A stretch of DNA of 33,311 nucleotides from the NCBI GenBank assembly GCA_947488215.1, contig CANLBD010000005.1:1-33311 (forward strand), read 5' to 3'. Below the pieces are notes generated by a model, which worked only from the letters and a program-made list of their open reading frames with translations, did not search any database and was not told the DNA's origin. Origin of the DNA: Myxococcales bacterium. GTDB taxonomy: Bacteria > Myxococcota_A > Bradymonadia > UBA7976 > UBA1532. Made by a program: the position numbers and the translations under genes. This document shows positions 24,394 to 33,311 of this stretch, piece after piece (the first letter of the stretch is position 1; each line of letters starts with the position of its first letter).

Positions 24394-27300
24394 TTCGACT
24401 GCTCCTTCGCCGCCGGAGCGGGCGTAGCGGGGGCCGGCGCGGCGGCCGGGGCCTCGGGCGCCGCAGGAGCGGCAGCCGACGCCGCCGGGGCAGTCGCGGG
24501 CTTCTCAATCTCCTCGACCTTGCCGTCGGGGCTCTTGATGTAGGTCGTCGAGAACGTCGCAATGACCGGGTGCTCGGAGTTCACCGTCGCGTCTTCCAAG
24601 ACCGGGAACGCCGCCGGCGAGACCTTGACGAGCAGCGAGGCCGAGCGGCGCGACCACTCGTTGTAGACGCGGTTCTTGTGCGCGAGCTTCAGCGCGCCCT
24701 GCATACCCTCGATGGCCTTCTCGTTGAGCGGCGTGGCCTTGTCGTCGAGCATCGCGCGGTAGACCACCTGCTCGTCCTCGTTCAGCTCCGCCGGAACCGG
24801 CAGGTCGAAGAGGCTCTTCGCGAAGAGGTAGTAGATCTCGCCGAGGCGGTACGAGGCGCCCGCGCTGATATCGAACGCCTTGTAGTCAAGGACCTCGAAG
24901 TTCGCCTTCTCGACCTTGCCGAGCAGCTCAGCCTTCTGAACGAGCGTGCGGCGCAGGACGTTGTCGGGGAACGCGACCTTGATGGCCTCGAAGTCGCCGT
25001 AGTCGTACTCGGCCAGCGCGAAGCGCGCCTGGGCTGCGGCCCGGGAGATGGGCTTCTTGCCCTTGGCCTCTTCGCTGAGCTTCTTGTAGGCGCCGAGCGC
25101 GAGCTCGAACTGCGACGCAGCGTCTTTACGCGCGGACTTGCTGCCCTGCTTCTGGACGGCCTTGCCCTTGCGGACGTAGGCGTCGACGGTGAGCTCCGGC
25201 TTCGACTTGGCGTACTTCTTCACGTAGTCGTCGTACGTCGTCAGCGCCTTCTTCCAGTCGCCCTTCTTCTCGTAGAGCTCCGCGATCTTGAGGATCACGT
25301 CGCCCGTGTCCTCGCGGTCCGGGAACTTCTTGACGTAGACCGAGAAGATCTCGATGGCCTTGTCGTTCTGCTGCAACGCGGTGCGGATCGCGCCGGCGTT
25401 GTAGAGCGAGTCGGCCATCTGCGGCACGTCGGGGAAGCTCGCCATCTTCTCGAAGTAGTCTGCGGCGCGCGCGAAGTCCGTCTGGCTCTCGTAGAGCGCG
25501 CCGAGGACGAAGTGCGCCTCGGTGGACTGCGGCGACTTCGGGTACTTCTTGATCAGGGTCTCGTACAGGTCGATGGCCTGCTGCGTCCGCTCGGCCCGCT
25601 CGGTGATCGCCGCCGCGTTGAAGAGCGCGATGGGCGCCTTCTCGTGGTCAGGGAACTCCTTGATGAAGCGCAGCATCTGCTCGGCGGCTTTGTCGTTCTC
25701 GCCGTTCTTGGAGAGCTCGGTCGCGTACTCGTTGATCGAGACGGCGATGACCTCCTCGAGCTGCTTCTTCGACAAGACCTCGTAGTTCTTGCGCTCAAGC
25801 ATGTAGCGGCCCCACCGCTCCATCTGGTCCCAGCGCTTGAGCCGGTAGTTGGAGTCGAACAGCACCGCCGCCGCGTGACCGGCGTACTTGTGCTGCGTGT
25901 GGTACTCCATGATGACCTCGAGGCGCTTGATGCCCTCGGAGTAGTGCCCCTTGTTGATGTAGATCTCGGCCGCGCGGAACGAGACGAAGGGCACCTCTTT
26001 GTCCTTCGGGTACTGCGTGACGTAGTCCTCGCAGGACTTCACGAACGCGTCCTCGGTCGCGTGCAGCGGGGTCTGAGGCTTGGGCTCGAACTTGTCGTTC
26101 GGGTCCTTCTTGACATACTCGATGTCTGCCTCGACCTCCATCTTGCCCTTGGCCTTGGGGTCGACCTTCTTGCCCTTGGCGGGCTTGGTCACAGGCCGCT
26201 CGGCGACGCCGGCGTCGAACATCTCCTCTTCGCGGCACAGAATGACCGCGTAGGCCGACTCGACGGAGTACTTGCCCTTCGCGTCGCGCTTGACGACCGC
26301 CGCGTAGTTGTCGGCGGCCTTCGCCCACTGCTTCGTCTGGAAGTAGTAGATTTCGGCGAGGAAGAACTGCTTCTCGTACAGCTCCTCTGGCTTCGCGTCG
26401 GGGAACGCTGCGAGGTACTTCTCGTAGTTCTCGGCCGCCTTGCGGTAGAACTTGTCGGCCTTCGCGACGAGGTCCTCGTTCTGCTGCGCGTGCTGGTGGT
26501 ACCAAGAGATCAGCCAGTCGAGCTGCTCCTCTCGATACTGCTTCGCCCGCGTCATCGCCTCTTCGTCGCCCTTGTTCGTGACGTACCACGACGAGCGTGG
26601 GTCGAACTCCGACATGAAGCGCGTGATGATCGCGTCCGTCTTGTCGATCTCGGCGGTCTTCGCCTCGACGTTCTCGAGCTTCTTGTACGCGCCCGTGATG
26701 CGCTCGGCGTACATCGGGAGCGACTTCGAGGTCTTATCGGCGCCGATCAAGTACTCGTAGACATTGATCTCGTCGTCCGTCTTGTCCTGCTTGTTGAAGA
26801 TGCCGGCGATCTTCTCCAAGTACTCAATCTCAAGCGGGCGCCCGCCCTGCGACTTGTAGTAGTCGCGGGCCTCCTTCCAGCCCTCCTCAAGCTCAGCGAA
26901 GCACAGCACGAGCGCGGCGTACGCCTGCTGCGTGAAGTAGACCTTGCGCTTGTCGCCGCCCTTCTGGAGCTCGACGACGTCTTGGAAGGCCTTGATGCCG
27001 TCGCGGTAGTCCTTGAGGTTGTAGTGGACGTACCCGAGCTTGTAGAGCGCGTAGGGGTACTGCCCGCTCTTCTTGTCCTCGAGGACCTTCATGTAGTTGG
27101 TCTTCGCGGCGACGAGCAGGTCCTGGTCGAAGTAGTACTCCGCGACGGCCAAGAAGGCGTCTGTCACGTACTTCGACTTCGGGTAGTCCTTCGTCAGGCG
27201 GAGCATGTAGCTCGCGCCCTCTTTCTTCTTGTCGGCGGAAATCAGACCACGGCCGAGGTAGTACATGACCTCGTCAATGCGCGCGTAGTTCGGGAACTCC

Positions 27301-27773
27301 TTGAGGAGCGCCTTGTACTCATCGAGCGCCTTCGAGTAGTCGGCCACGGGCTCATCCGGCGCCTTCTTGAGGGTACCGTCGAGGTGCGCCTTGTACTGCT
27401 TGTCGTACTCCTTGCGTGACAAGAAGTAGCGGTACTTGGCCTCGTCCCACTCCTTCTCGGCGATGCGGAACAGCAGGTCCGCCTTGCCCTTGTAGAGCGG
27501 GTCCTTCGAGAGGATGGCGCGCATCTCCTTGATGGAGCGCACGCGGACCTCGGAGAGCTTCTTCTCGGCGTCCTCGCGGAACTTCGCCCGCTCGTCCTCT
27601 TCAGCAACGCCAAAGGCGTCCTGCTGCTGGTCGGGACGAATCACATCTTTTTGCTTGGCCTCGCCGGTCGCGAGCTCGTCCTTAGACGCGTCTGCCTTTT
27701 TTTGGGCCTCGGCGTTCGGCGACAGGCCCAAGACCGCGGCGCCGAGAACGAGCCCCTGCAGGGAACGATTCAT
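24390..27773 (-). CDS. gltD: Large secreted TPR protein, GltD-like
   Basis: Signal peptide LVLGAAVLGLSPNAEAQ; many TPR/YbgF-type repeats; ATGA-type overlaps with both neighbours; Ala/Pro-rich C-terminus. Confidence 0.58.
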   Translation of the reverse strand: MNRSLQGLVLGAAVLGLSPNAEAQKKADASKDELATGEAKQKDVIRPDQQQDAFGVAEEDERAKFREDAEKKLSEVRVRSIKEMRAILSKDPLYKGKADLLFRIAEKEWDEAKYRYFLSRKEYDKQYKAHLDGTLKKAPDEPVADYSKALDEYKALLKEFPNYARIDEVMYYLGRGLISADKKKEGASYMLRLTKDYPKSKYVTDAFLAVAEYYFDQDLLVAAKTNYMKVLEDKKSGQYPYALYKLGYVHYNLKDYRDGIKAFQDVVELQKGGDKRKVYFTQQAYAALVLCFAELEEGWKEARDYYKSQGGRPLEIEYLEKIAGIFNKQDKTDDEINVYEYLIGADKTSKSLPMYAERITGAYKKLENVEAKTAEIDKTDAIITRFMSEFDPRSSWYVTNKGDEEAMTRAKQYREEQLDWLISWYHQHAQQNEDLVAKADKFYRKAAENYEKYLAAFPDAKPEELYEKQFFLAEIYYFQTKQWAKAADNYAAVVKRDAKGKYSVESAYAVILCREEEMFDAGVAERPVTKPAKGKKVDPKAKGKMEVEADIEYVKKDPNDKFEPKPQTPLHATEDAFVKSCEDYVTQYPKDKEVPFVSFRAAEIYINKGHYSEGIKRLEVIMEYHTQHKYAGHAAAVLFDSNYRLKRWDQMERWGRYMLERKNYEVLSKKQLEEVIAVSINEYATELSKNGENDKAAEQMLRFIKEFPDHEKAPIALFNAAAITERAERTQQAIDLYETLIKKYPKSPQSTEAHFVLGALYESQTDFARAADYFEKMASFPDVPQMADSLYNAGAIRTALQQNDKAIEIFSVYVKKFPDREDTGDVILKIAELYEKKGDWKKALTTYDDYVKKYAKSKPELTVDAYVRKGKAVQKQGSKSARKDAASQFELALGAYKKLSEEAKGKKPISRAAAQARFALAEYDYGDFEAIKVAFPDNVLRRTLVQKAELLGKVEKANFEVLDYKAFDISAGASYRLGEIYYLFAKSLFDLPVPAELNEDEQVVYRAMLDDKATPLNEKAIEGMQGALKLAHKNRVYNEWSRRSASLLVKVSPAAFPVLEDATVNSEHPVIATFSTTYIKSPDGKVEEIEKPATAPAASAAAPAAPEAPAAAPAPATPAPAAKEQSK

Positions 27774-29722
27774 TGCTCCGAAGCTCCCTTACAAATCTCA
27801 GTCAGGTTCGAGCGGTAGCTGTTGACCTCGTCGGTCCAATACTCGCCCTCAAACGGCCACGTCAGGTACTTGTCACCGACGAATATCGACGCCGAGCGCT
27901 CACTCGCGACCGCCTCGACCTTGACCTCGTCGCCCTTGTAGGACTGTTCAATCTGAGCGGCGAGCTCTTCGGCCTGGACCTCGTCGATCTCGATGCGGAT
28001 CTCGGAGAGCTTGACCTCGAGCTCCGTGAGCTCCTGGTCAAGCCGCTGCAGAATCTGGCTGATCTTGATGCCGAGGGCGATCTGGCCCTCTTTCTGTTGC
28101 GTCTCGACCGCCGAGAGCATCCGGTCCGCGAGCGCGCCGCCGAAGTCTTCACGCTTCGAAGAGAGCGCTGCGACCTCGCGACGGCGGTTACGCGCCGTGC
28201 CGTAGAGCTCGTTGAACTCAGCGTCCGCGAGGACCGCCATGCGAAGCAGGCGCGGCAGCTCGACACCCGCGCTGTTCTGCCCCAGCACGAAGGCCTTGTA
28301 GAGCGAGTCGGGCGTCACATACTCGCCCAAGTACTTTTGCAGCGGCGCCTTGAGCGCGAGGTACTTCTCCTCGATGCGCTTGACCGCGTCGTGCGCGTAG
28401 TCGAAGCGGCACGTGTTCATGAACACGGTCGCCTCGAGCAAGTGCGAGTCCGGCAGGAAGTAGTTCGTCCAGTCCGGGCCGTCCAGCGTGTGGAAGATGC
28501 CCATGCCGCGCCGCGTGTCGCCCTTGAGGAAGTACGACCACCCCATCTCGTAGAGCGCGCTCACGTAGTTCGTCGAGTCCGTGGGCACCTTGCGGTAGTA
28601 GAACACAGCGACGTCGTACAAGCCGACGGTGTACGCGATGCGCGCGAGCGCGAGGTACGACAGGTGCGCGATGCGAGGCTCGTTGCCGCGCTCAGCGGCG
28701 TCGACCGCCGCCTGGAACAGAGGTGATGCGACGATGAGCTTCTGAGCGCGCTCGTCGGTGTCGTCCTCACCCGCCTCCTGCACGACCATCAGGCCGAGCA
28801 AGTACTGCGCGCCGGCGTAGTCGTTGGCGTCCGAAGCGACCTGCGCCAGGTACTTACGGGCGTCTTCGAACCGGTTGTAGTCGAAGAAGAACTTGCCCAA
28901 GAAGTAGTTGAAGCTGTTCTGGACGTCCTTCGGCGCGTTGCCGATGAAGACGTTCCCGAGCTGCTCAAGCGTCACGGGGTTGTAGGCGATACGCTGGCTC
29001 ACGCGGCGCAAGCCCTTGAAGGCGTTGACGAACGGCGTGTTGTCGGGGCCCGCGTTCACGACCTCGTGGTAGACCTCAGCGGCGTTGCCGAAGAGGCCGA
29101 GCGCGAAGAGCGAGTCGGCCAGACCCAGCTTCGCCTCGAGCGCGCTGGGCTTCGTCGGGTCCGACTTCTGGATGAACTCGTCATAGAGCCGCGCGGACTT
29201 GACGTAGTTGCCGTCCTCGTAAGCGTCCCGCGCACCCTCGAGCGCCTGCGCGATCCGCTTGCCTTCCTCGGCGGCCATCTTCTGGCGCTCGAGCTCGGCG
29301 GCGCGTCGAGCCGCCTCACGGATGCGGTCCTCTTCCTCGATCGCGGCCTTGTCCTTGTCTTCCTGCTGGCGAAGGCGCTGCAGGTCGTCGACGGGCTCGG
29401 GCGCGGGCTCGGGCGCGGGCTCAGGTGCGGGCGCGGCGCTCCCGCCGCCCTTCATCATCGCCTCGATGACGGCCTTGGGCACGCCCGCAGCCTCAAGGCT
29501 CTTCAGGTCCTGAACCGTCAGGTTGAACGACGCGTTCGTGCTCTGGATCGTCTGAACGATGACCTGCGGGGGCAGGCCTGACTTGTGCATTTGAATGACG
29601 TTGTCGACCGTGATCGCCCAAGCGGGCGAGGTCGACGCGAGCGTCAGCAGAATGGAGAGCGCCGCGGTCCGAAGGCGCCCGCGACCCTGCCCGGCGTGTG
29701 TATTCCGGTGCATCGACGACAC
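27770..29722 (-). CDS. gltC: Secreted TPR/coiled-coil protein, GltC-like
   Basis: Signal peptide; ITVDNVIQMHKSGLPPQVIVQTIQ N-domain; PAPEPAPEPAPEP linker; TPR region; C-terminal YLTWPFEGEYWTDEVNSYRS. Confidence 0.6.
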   Translation of the reverse strand: MSSMHRNTHAGQGRGRLRTAALSILLTLASTSPAWAITVDNVIQMHKSGLPPQVIVQTIQSTNASFNLTVQDLKSLEAAGVPKAVIEAMMKGGGSAAPAPEPAPEPAPEPVDDLQRLRQQEDKDKAAIEEEDRIREAARRAAELERQKMAAEEGKRIAQALEGARDAYEDGNYVKSARLYDEFIQKSDPTKPSALEAKLGLADSLFALGLFGNAAEVYHEVVNAGPDNTPFVNAFKGLRRVSQRIAYNPVTLEQLGNVFIGNAPKDVQNSFNYFLGKFFFDYNRFEDARKYLAQVASDANDYAGAQYLLGLMVVQEAGEDDTDERAQKLIVASPLFQAAVDAAERGNEPRIAHLSYLALARIAYTVGLYDVAVFYYRKVPTDSTNYVSALYEMGWSYFLKGDTRRGMGIFHTLDGPDWTNYFLPDSHLLEATVFMNTCRFDYAHDAVKRIEEKYLALKAPLQKYLGEYVTPDSLYKAFVLGQNSAGVELPRLLRMAVLADAEFNELYGTARNRRREVAALSSKREDFGGALADRMLSAVETQQKEGQIALGIKISQILQRLDQELTELEVKLSEIRIEIDEVQAEELAAQIEQSYKGDEVKVEAVASERSASIFVGDKYLTWPFEGEYWTDEVNSYRSNLTEICKGASEQ

Positions 29723-29726
29723 CTCC

Positions 29727-30503
29727 TCAGATCAGGAAACCGAGGCCCAGGGAGAACTCAGCCGGGATCGACACGCCGCCCCCGAACTTCTGGAAGAAGT
29801 AGTGGCGGTAGTCCGTGCGGAGGTTGAAGTTGTCGTTGATGAACCAACGGAAGCCGAGGACCGTGTTACCCGCGGGCTTGACCTCGGGCTGCGGGTCGGG
29901 GTTGTTGGCGTCTTTCGTCGTGGTGTGAAAGACGCCTGCACCGAGGCCGACGTACGTCTCGAAGTGCGTGAGCTTGTTTCCGAGGACGCTGACCTTGCCG
30001 TAGATCGGCGCCCACAGGACCGCCACGTTGTAGAACATGTCGATCTTCTCTTGGATCTCCGCCTCCTTGAGGCTGATCTGCGGGTCTTCCTTGAGAAAGG
30101 TCGTCAGGTCGCTCGGATTCTGCAGGGCATAGGCGAACGACGCCTCGACCGCGAAGCTCTCGGAGAAGTGATACCCCGCTCGAAGGCCGAGCGGGAAGTA
30201 CGCGATGAAGTCGTCGTTCGGGATGGTCGAGAGCGCCGCGGTCACGTCGACGCGGCCGTCCTTCTCCACCAAGCGACGCTGGACGACGGAGACTTCGCGG
30301 CGCTTGCCCCAAAAGAGCGCGAGGTCCTCCTCGAGCGTCTTTTCGGCCTGTGTCGCCGTGGCGTCTGAGACGGCGCCGGCCGCGTCTGCGGCGGTGTCCG
30401 CGGCGGGGGCGGCGGCGTCGGCGGGCGCGGCGTCCTCAGCGAGGGCCGGGCTGGTGAACAGCAGAGCGGCGACGGCCGCAGAAAGAGACACGTTCACGTT
30501 CAT
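29727..30503 (-). CDS. cglE: Outer-membrane beta-barrel protein (CglE-like)
   Basis: Signal peptide MNVNVSLSAAVAALLFTSPALAED; amphipathic strands AGYHFSESFAVEASFAYAL, FETYVGLGAGVF, VLGFRWFINDNFNLRTDYRHYFF, terminal FSLGLGFLI. True start likely 30503 (track ORF 30794 overlaps the upstream gene). Confidence 0.6.
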   Translation of the reverse strand: MNVNVSLSAAVAALLFTSPALAEDAAPADAAAPAADTAADAAGAVSDATATQAEKTLEEDLALFWGKRREVSVVQRRLVEKDGRVDVTAALSTIPNDDFIAYFPLGLRAGYHFSESFAVEASFAYALQNPSDLTTFLKEDPQISLKEAEIQEKIDMFYNVAVLWAPIYGKVSVLGNKLTHFETYVGLGAGVFHTTTKDANNPDPQPEVKPAGNTVLGFRWFINDNFNLRTDYRHYFFQKFGGGVSIPAEFSLGLGFLI

Positions 30504-30520
30504 CTGCTCGAGCTCCCTGC

Positions 30521-31831
30521 TCAGTTCTTGAAGTACCAGAGTCGCCCGTCGCGGACGCTCGAACTCTCTCGGTTGAGGACCATCGGCACCGACCGCGTCA
30601 CGCCGCCCAGCTCGAGGCCGAGCTCCGCGGACACGAGCACCGGGCCGCTCGGGATCGCTGCGTTGTCCAGAGTCGTCTGGGCGGTCAAGCGCCAGTGACC
30701 CGTCACGAGGCTGCGCACCATCGGCTGCAAGTCGTCGTTCGTCTGGAAGTCGTCGGCGCGCTCCAAAAAGAGATACGCGCCACCCGTCTTGCATGCGAGC
30801 TCAGCCAAGCGCTTGTCGCGGCCGCGGCGGTAACCGGACCCAACGGAGGGCTGCAGGTGCATCACGATCACGGGCACGGGCGTCACAGCGCCGTCGAACG
30901 TGTGCCCCGCGAGCTTGGGGACCACCGCGTCGAGCCCGACGGTCGAGACGTCTCCGATGTTCTTGTCCGGGTCGTCCGACTCCTCGACGCCATCTGTGAA
31001 GAGGACGATGACCGGGTTGAGGTCGGGGTTCGCCTTGATGACGGCCTCGTACGTGCGGTCGAGCGCCGAAGCGAGGGGCGTCTGGCCCCCTTCCTTGCGA
31101 CCGATCTTGGCTAGGCCGTTCTCGCCTTCGGGTTCGGGGTTGGCGACGTCCGGGTTGTGCAGGACGTCTCGGTTACGCGTCGGCACCGCGAAGGCGTCCG
31201 TGAGCTCGGGCAAGCGATTTTGGAACGACACGAGGGAGAACCACGTCGACTCGGCCGGCAAGGCCTCGCTCAGCACGAAGTCCTGAAACCACGTGATGTG
31301 CTGCTCCTTCTCGTCCGACGCGGCCGCCGGCGCGAACGAGCCCGTGCGCGGGTCAAGCCCCTCGAGGCTGCCCGAGTTATCGAGCAGAAGCACGACGAGG
31401 CGGTCATCGTCCTTGCGGGCCTCGCCACCGTTCCATACGAACTCGAGGTTCTGCGGCTGCAGGTCGATGCCGACCCGCGCGCCGCCCGGCGCCTCAGGCT
31501 CGGCGACGCCCCGGTCCGCAGACTCAGCGCCGTCGATGTTCGGCGGCACGAACTGAAAGCTCTGCGGCGTCAGCGTGTCGCCGATCGACTTTGGCTCGCG
31601 CGCCAGCCGCTCGTTCGGGAGAAGCTGGACCTGCCCGACGTCCGTCGCGGCCATGACCAGCACGTTTAGGTCCACGAAGCTCAGATTCTCCGAGCCCTCC
31701 TGGGCGCACCCGCCCGCCACGAGCAGCTTCTGGAAGCTGCGTCGGGTCGGATCGAGCCCCACGGTCGAGTCACAGCCGAGCGTGACCGCAACCGTGCCCA
31801 GGATGAGCGTCGCCTCGAGTCGTCCCGCCAT
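30521..31831 (-). CDS. cglB: VWA-domain lipoprotein, CglB-like
   Basis: Lipobox VAVTLGC; MIDAS RLVVLLLDNSGSLEG; PVIVLFTDGVEES; 436 aa; first gene of the Glt-like operon. Confidence 0.65.
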   Translation of the reverse strand: MAGRLEATLILGTVAVTLGCDSTVGLDPTRRSFQKLLVAGGCAQEGSENLSFVDLNVLVMAATDVGQVQLLPNERLAREPKSIGDTLTPQSFQFVPPNIDGAESADRGVAEPEAPGGARVGIDLQPQNLEFVWNGGEARKDDDRLVVLLLDNSGSLEGLDPRTGSFAPAAASDEKEQHITWFQDFVLSEALPAESTWFSLVSFQNRLPELTDAFAVPTRNRDVLHNPDVANPEPEGENGLAKIGRKEGGQTPLASALDRTYEAVIKANPDLNPVIVLFTDGVEESDDPDKNIGDVSTVGLDAVVPKLAGHTFDGAVTPVPVIVMHLQPSVGSGYRRGRDKRLAELACKTGGAYLFLERADDFQTNDDLQPMVRSLVTGHWRLTAQTTLDNAAIPSGPVLVSAELGLELGGVTRSVPMVLNRESSSVRDGRLWYFKN

Positions 31832-31929
31832 TCTCAGGCCTCGTCCTTTCGCTCGTCTCGCACGTGTCGAACGCCGGAGGCGCGCGCCGCTTCAGCAGCT
31901 TCGCACCCTAGGCATGAACAGAACGCGGC

Positions 31930-32023
31930 TTGCTAGCATGGGCGGTCGGGGGTGTCAATGTAACGTCCCGGCGGCAAACCGGCGGCGATGGCATTGACAC
32001 AACCCCTCCGCAGTTCCTAGCCT
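31930..32023. promoter_or_regulatory. Back-to-back divergent promoters sharing CATTGACAC
   Basis: Minus: TTGACA (31958-31953)-N17-TAGCAA (31935-31930). Plus: TTGACA (31994-31999)-N18-TAGCCT (32018-32023). gtgtcaatg (31952-31960) and cattgacac (31992-32000) form a 9-bp inverted repeat. Confidence 0.55.
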
Positions 32024-32162
32024 GCCCCCTATCACCGGGAGCCCGCGGCGATGATTCAAGCGCGCAGGGCGCCCGACGCCGAAGTGAAAAAACTTGCACT
32101 GTCTCGCGCGTGTGCGGCGCGGACACTGACTTGAGACCGAAGACGGACGGGGAGACCACGGC

Positions 32163-33311
32163 ATGAACTATCGCGGCTGGCAGTTGTCGACTTGGGGCGT
32201 GACGCTCGGCGTCGCCGTCCTCGCCGGGGGGCTGACCTCGGGCTGCGACGAGGGCATCAAGTCCTCGGCTTCTCCGCGGATCGTCGCCGACCCTGACTCC
32301 GTCTCATTCGGCAAGGTCGCGGTCGGGAGCAGCGAGGATAAGCGCATCCAGTTCGTGAACGAAGGCACCGGTGACCTGATCATCACCGACTTCCGTCTCG
32401 AGATGGGCTCGCCGGACTACGCGCTCTTCTACTCGCCCGACGGCAACCCCGACGAGCAGTTCGAGGGCATCAACGGCGCGGGCGACGACGCCTTCCGCTA
32501 CCCGATTGTGCTCGGCCCGTCCGAGTCGTTCTACGTCTTCCTGAACTACAAGCCCACGGACAACGAGCCGGAGACCGGTCGGATCGAGATCGACTCGAAC
32601 GACAAGGAGAACCGGACGTACTCAATTCCGGTCGGCTCGGTTTCGGGCGCCGCCGAGATCAACGTGTCGCCGCTGTCGCACGACTTCGGCGCCGTCGCAG
32701 CGCCGGCCGAGGTCTCTCAGGACGTCGAGGTCTGCAACCGCGGTCAGCTGCCCCTGGACGTGCAGCGCGTGATTATCAACGGCTCGCAGGACTACAGCCC
32801 GCGTGTCAACGACCGCGACCCGCGGCGTGACGAGTCTGTGCTCGACGACCCGGACGGTGACGGCCAGCCGGGGCTCGCCCCCGGCGCCTGCTTCACGATC
32901 GTCGTGACCTACTCCCCGCAGTCCCCTGGACCAGATGCCGGCGACCTGATCATCGAGAGTGACGACGAGCAGAACCCTGCGGTCGTCGTCAACCTCGCGG
33001 CGAACGGCGCGACGCCCTGCATCGATGCCCTGCCGGGCGCGGTGGAGTTCCCGACGAGCTTGGTCAACCGCACGGACTCTCGGCCGCTCACGATTGAGAG
33101 CTGCGGCGGCGGTGAGCTCGAGGTCACGCGCATCGAGCTCGACCCGACCAGCGACCCCGCCTTCACGCTGCCCGCCGACACGCTGCCCATGCTGCCGTTC
33201 TCGCTCCCCGCGTCCTCGCCCGACGCCGCGCCGCCGAGCCGGCAGCTTCGAGTGGAGTTCACGCCCCGCGAGGAGCGCGTCTACAACGGCAAGGTGCTGC
33301 TCTACTCGAAC
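32163..33311 (+). CDS. Secreted lipoprotein with choice-of-anchor-D/ASH-like repeats, partial (runs off window)
   Basis: Open frame with no stop to window end (383 codons read). Starts MNYRGWQLSTWGVTLGVAVLAGGLTSGCDEG (lipobox), repeats VSFGKVAVGSSEDKRIQFVNEGTGDL, SHDFGAVAAPAEVSQDVEVCNRGQLPLDV. Confidence 0.8.
   Translation, partial: MNYRGWQLSTWGVTLGVAVLAGGLTSGCDEGIKSSASPRIVADPDSVSFGKVAVGSSEDKRIQFVNEGTGDLIITDFRLEMGSPDYALFYSPDGNPDEQFEGINGAGDDAFRYPIVLGPSESFYVFLNYKPTDNEPETGRIEIDSNDKENRTYSIPVGSVSGAAEINVSPLSHDFGAVAAPAEVSQDVEVCNRGQLPLDVQRVIINGSQDYSPRVNDRDPRRDESVLDDPDGDGQPGLAPGACFTIVVTYSPQSPGPDAGDLIIESDDEQNPAVVVNLAANGATPCIDALPGAVEFPTSLVNRTDSRPLTIESCGGGELEVTRIELDPTSDPAFTLPADTLPMLPFSLPASSPDAAPPSRQLRVEFTPREERVYNGKVLLYSN

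Noticed and set aside
24369-27419. 1016-aa plus-strand ORF
   Set aside because: Antisense to the GltD-like TPR gene, whose signal peptide, repeats and coupled neighbours are convincing; composition is shadow-like.

Overview
The window is a high-GC, Myxococcota/deltaproteobacteria-like chromosomal region, mostly coded on the minus strand. Minus-strand order runs from high to low coordinate. (1) 31831->20912: a tight operon whose domain architectures match the Myxococcus Glt/Cgl adventurous gliding (focal adhesion) machinery: a VWA lipoprotein (CglB-like), a small OM beta-barrel (CglE-like), TPR proteins (GltC-, GltD- and GltE-like), a small secreted protein (CglF-like) and a zinc-ribbon/GYF/TM/TonB protein (GltJ/AgmX-like). 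(2) An isolated rplC and a plus-strand dapF. (3) 19146->1: a sigma54 enhancer-binding protein without a receiver domain, a diguanylate cyclase, a large periplasmic TPR protein, then flgB-flgC-fliE-fliF-fliG-fliH-fliI-(MotE-like)-fliK-flgD-(TIGR02530-like)-flgE, a structured non-coding interval, fliL-fliM-fliN and a truncated fliO-like gene. Three intergenic GG-N10-GC sigma54 promoters with nearly the same sequence sit before flgB, before the fliL leader and before the fliO-like gene. The most unusual signals are the gliding-type envelope complex next to a flagellar cluster, and a sigma54 promoter -> repeat-rich leader -> perfect intrinsic terminator just upstream of fliL, which could be an attenuator or a sigma54-dependent small RNA. 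All family names come from reading motifs and architecture; no database search was run.
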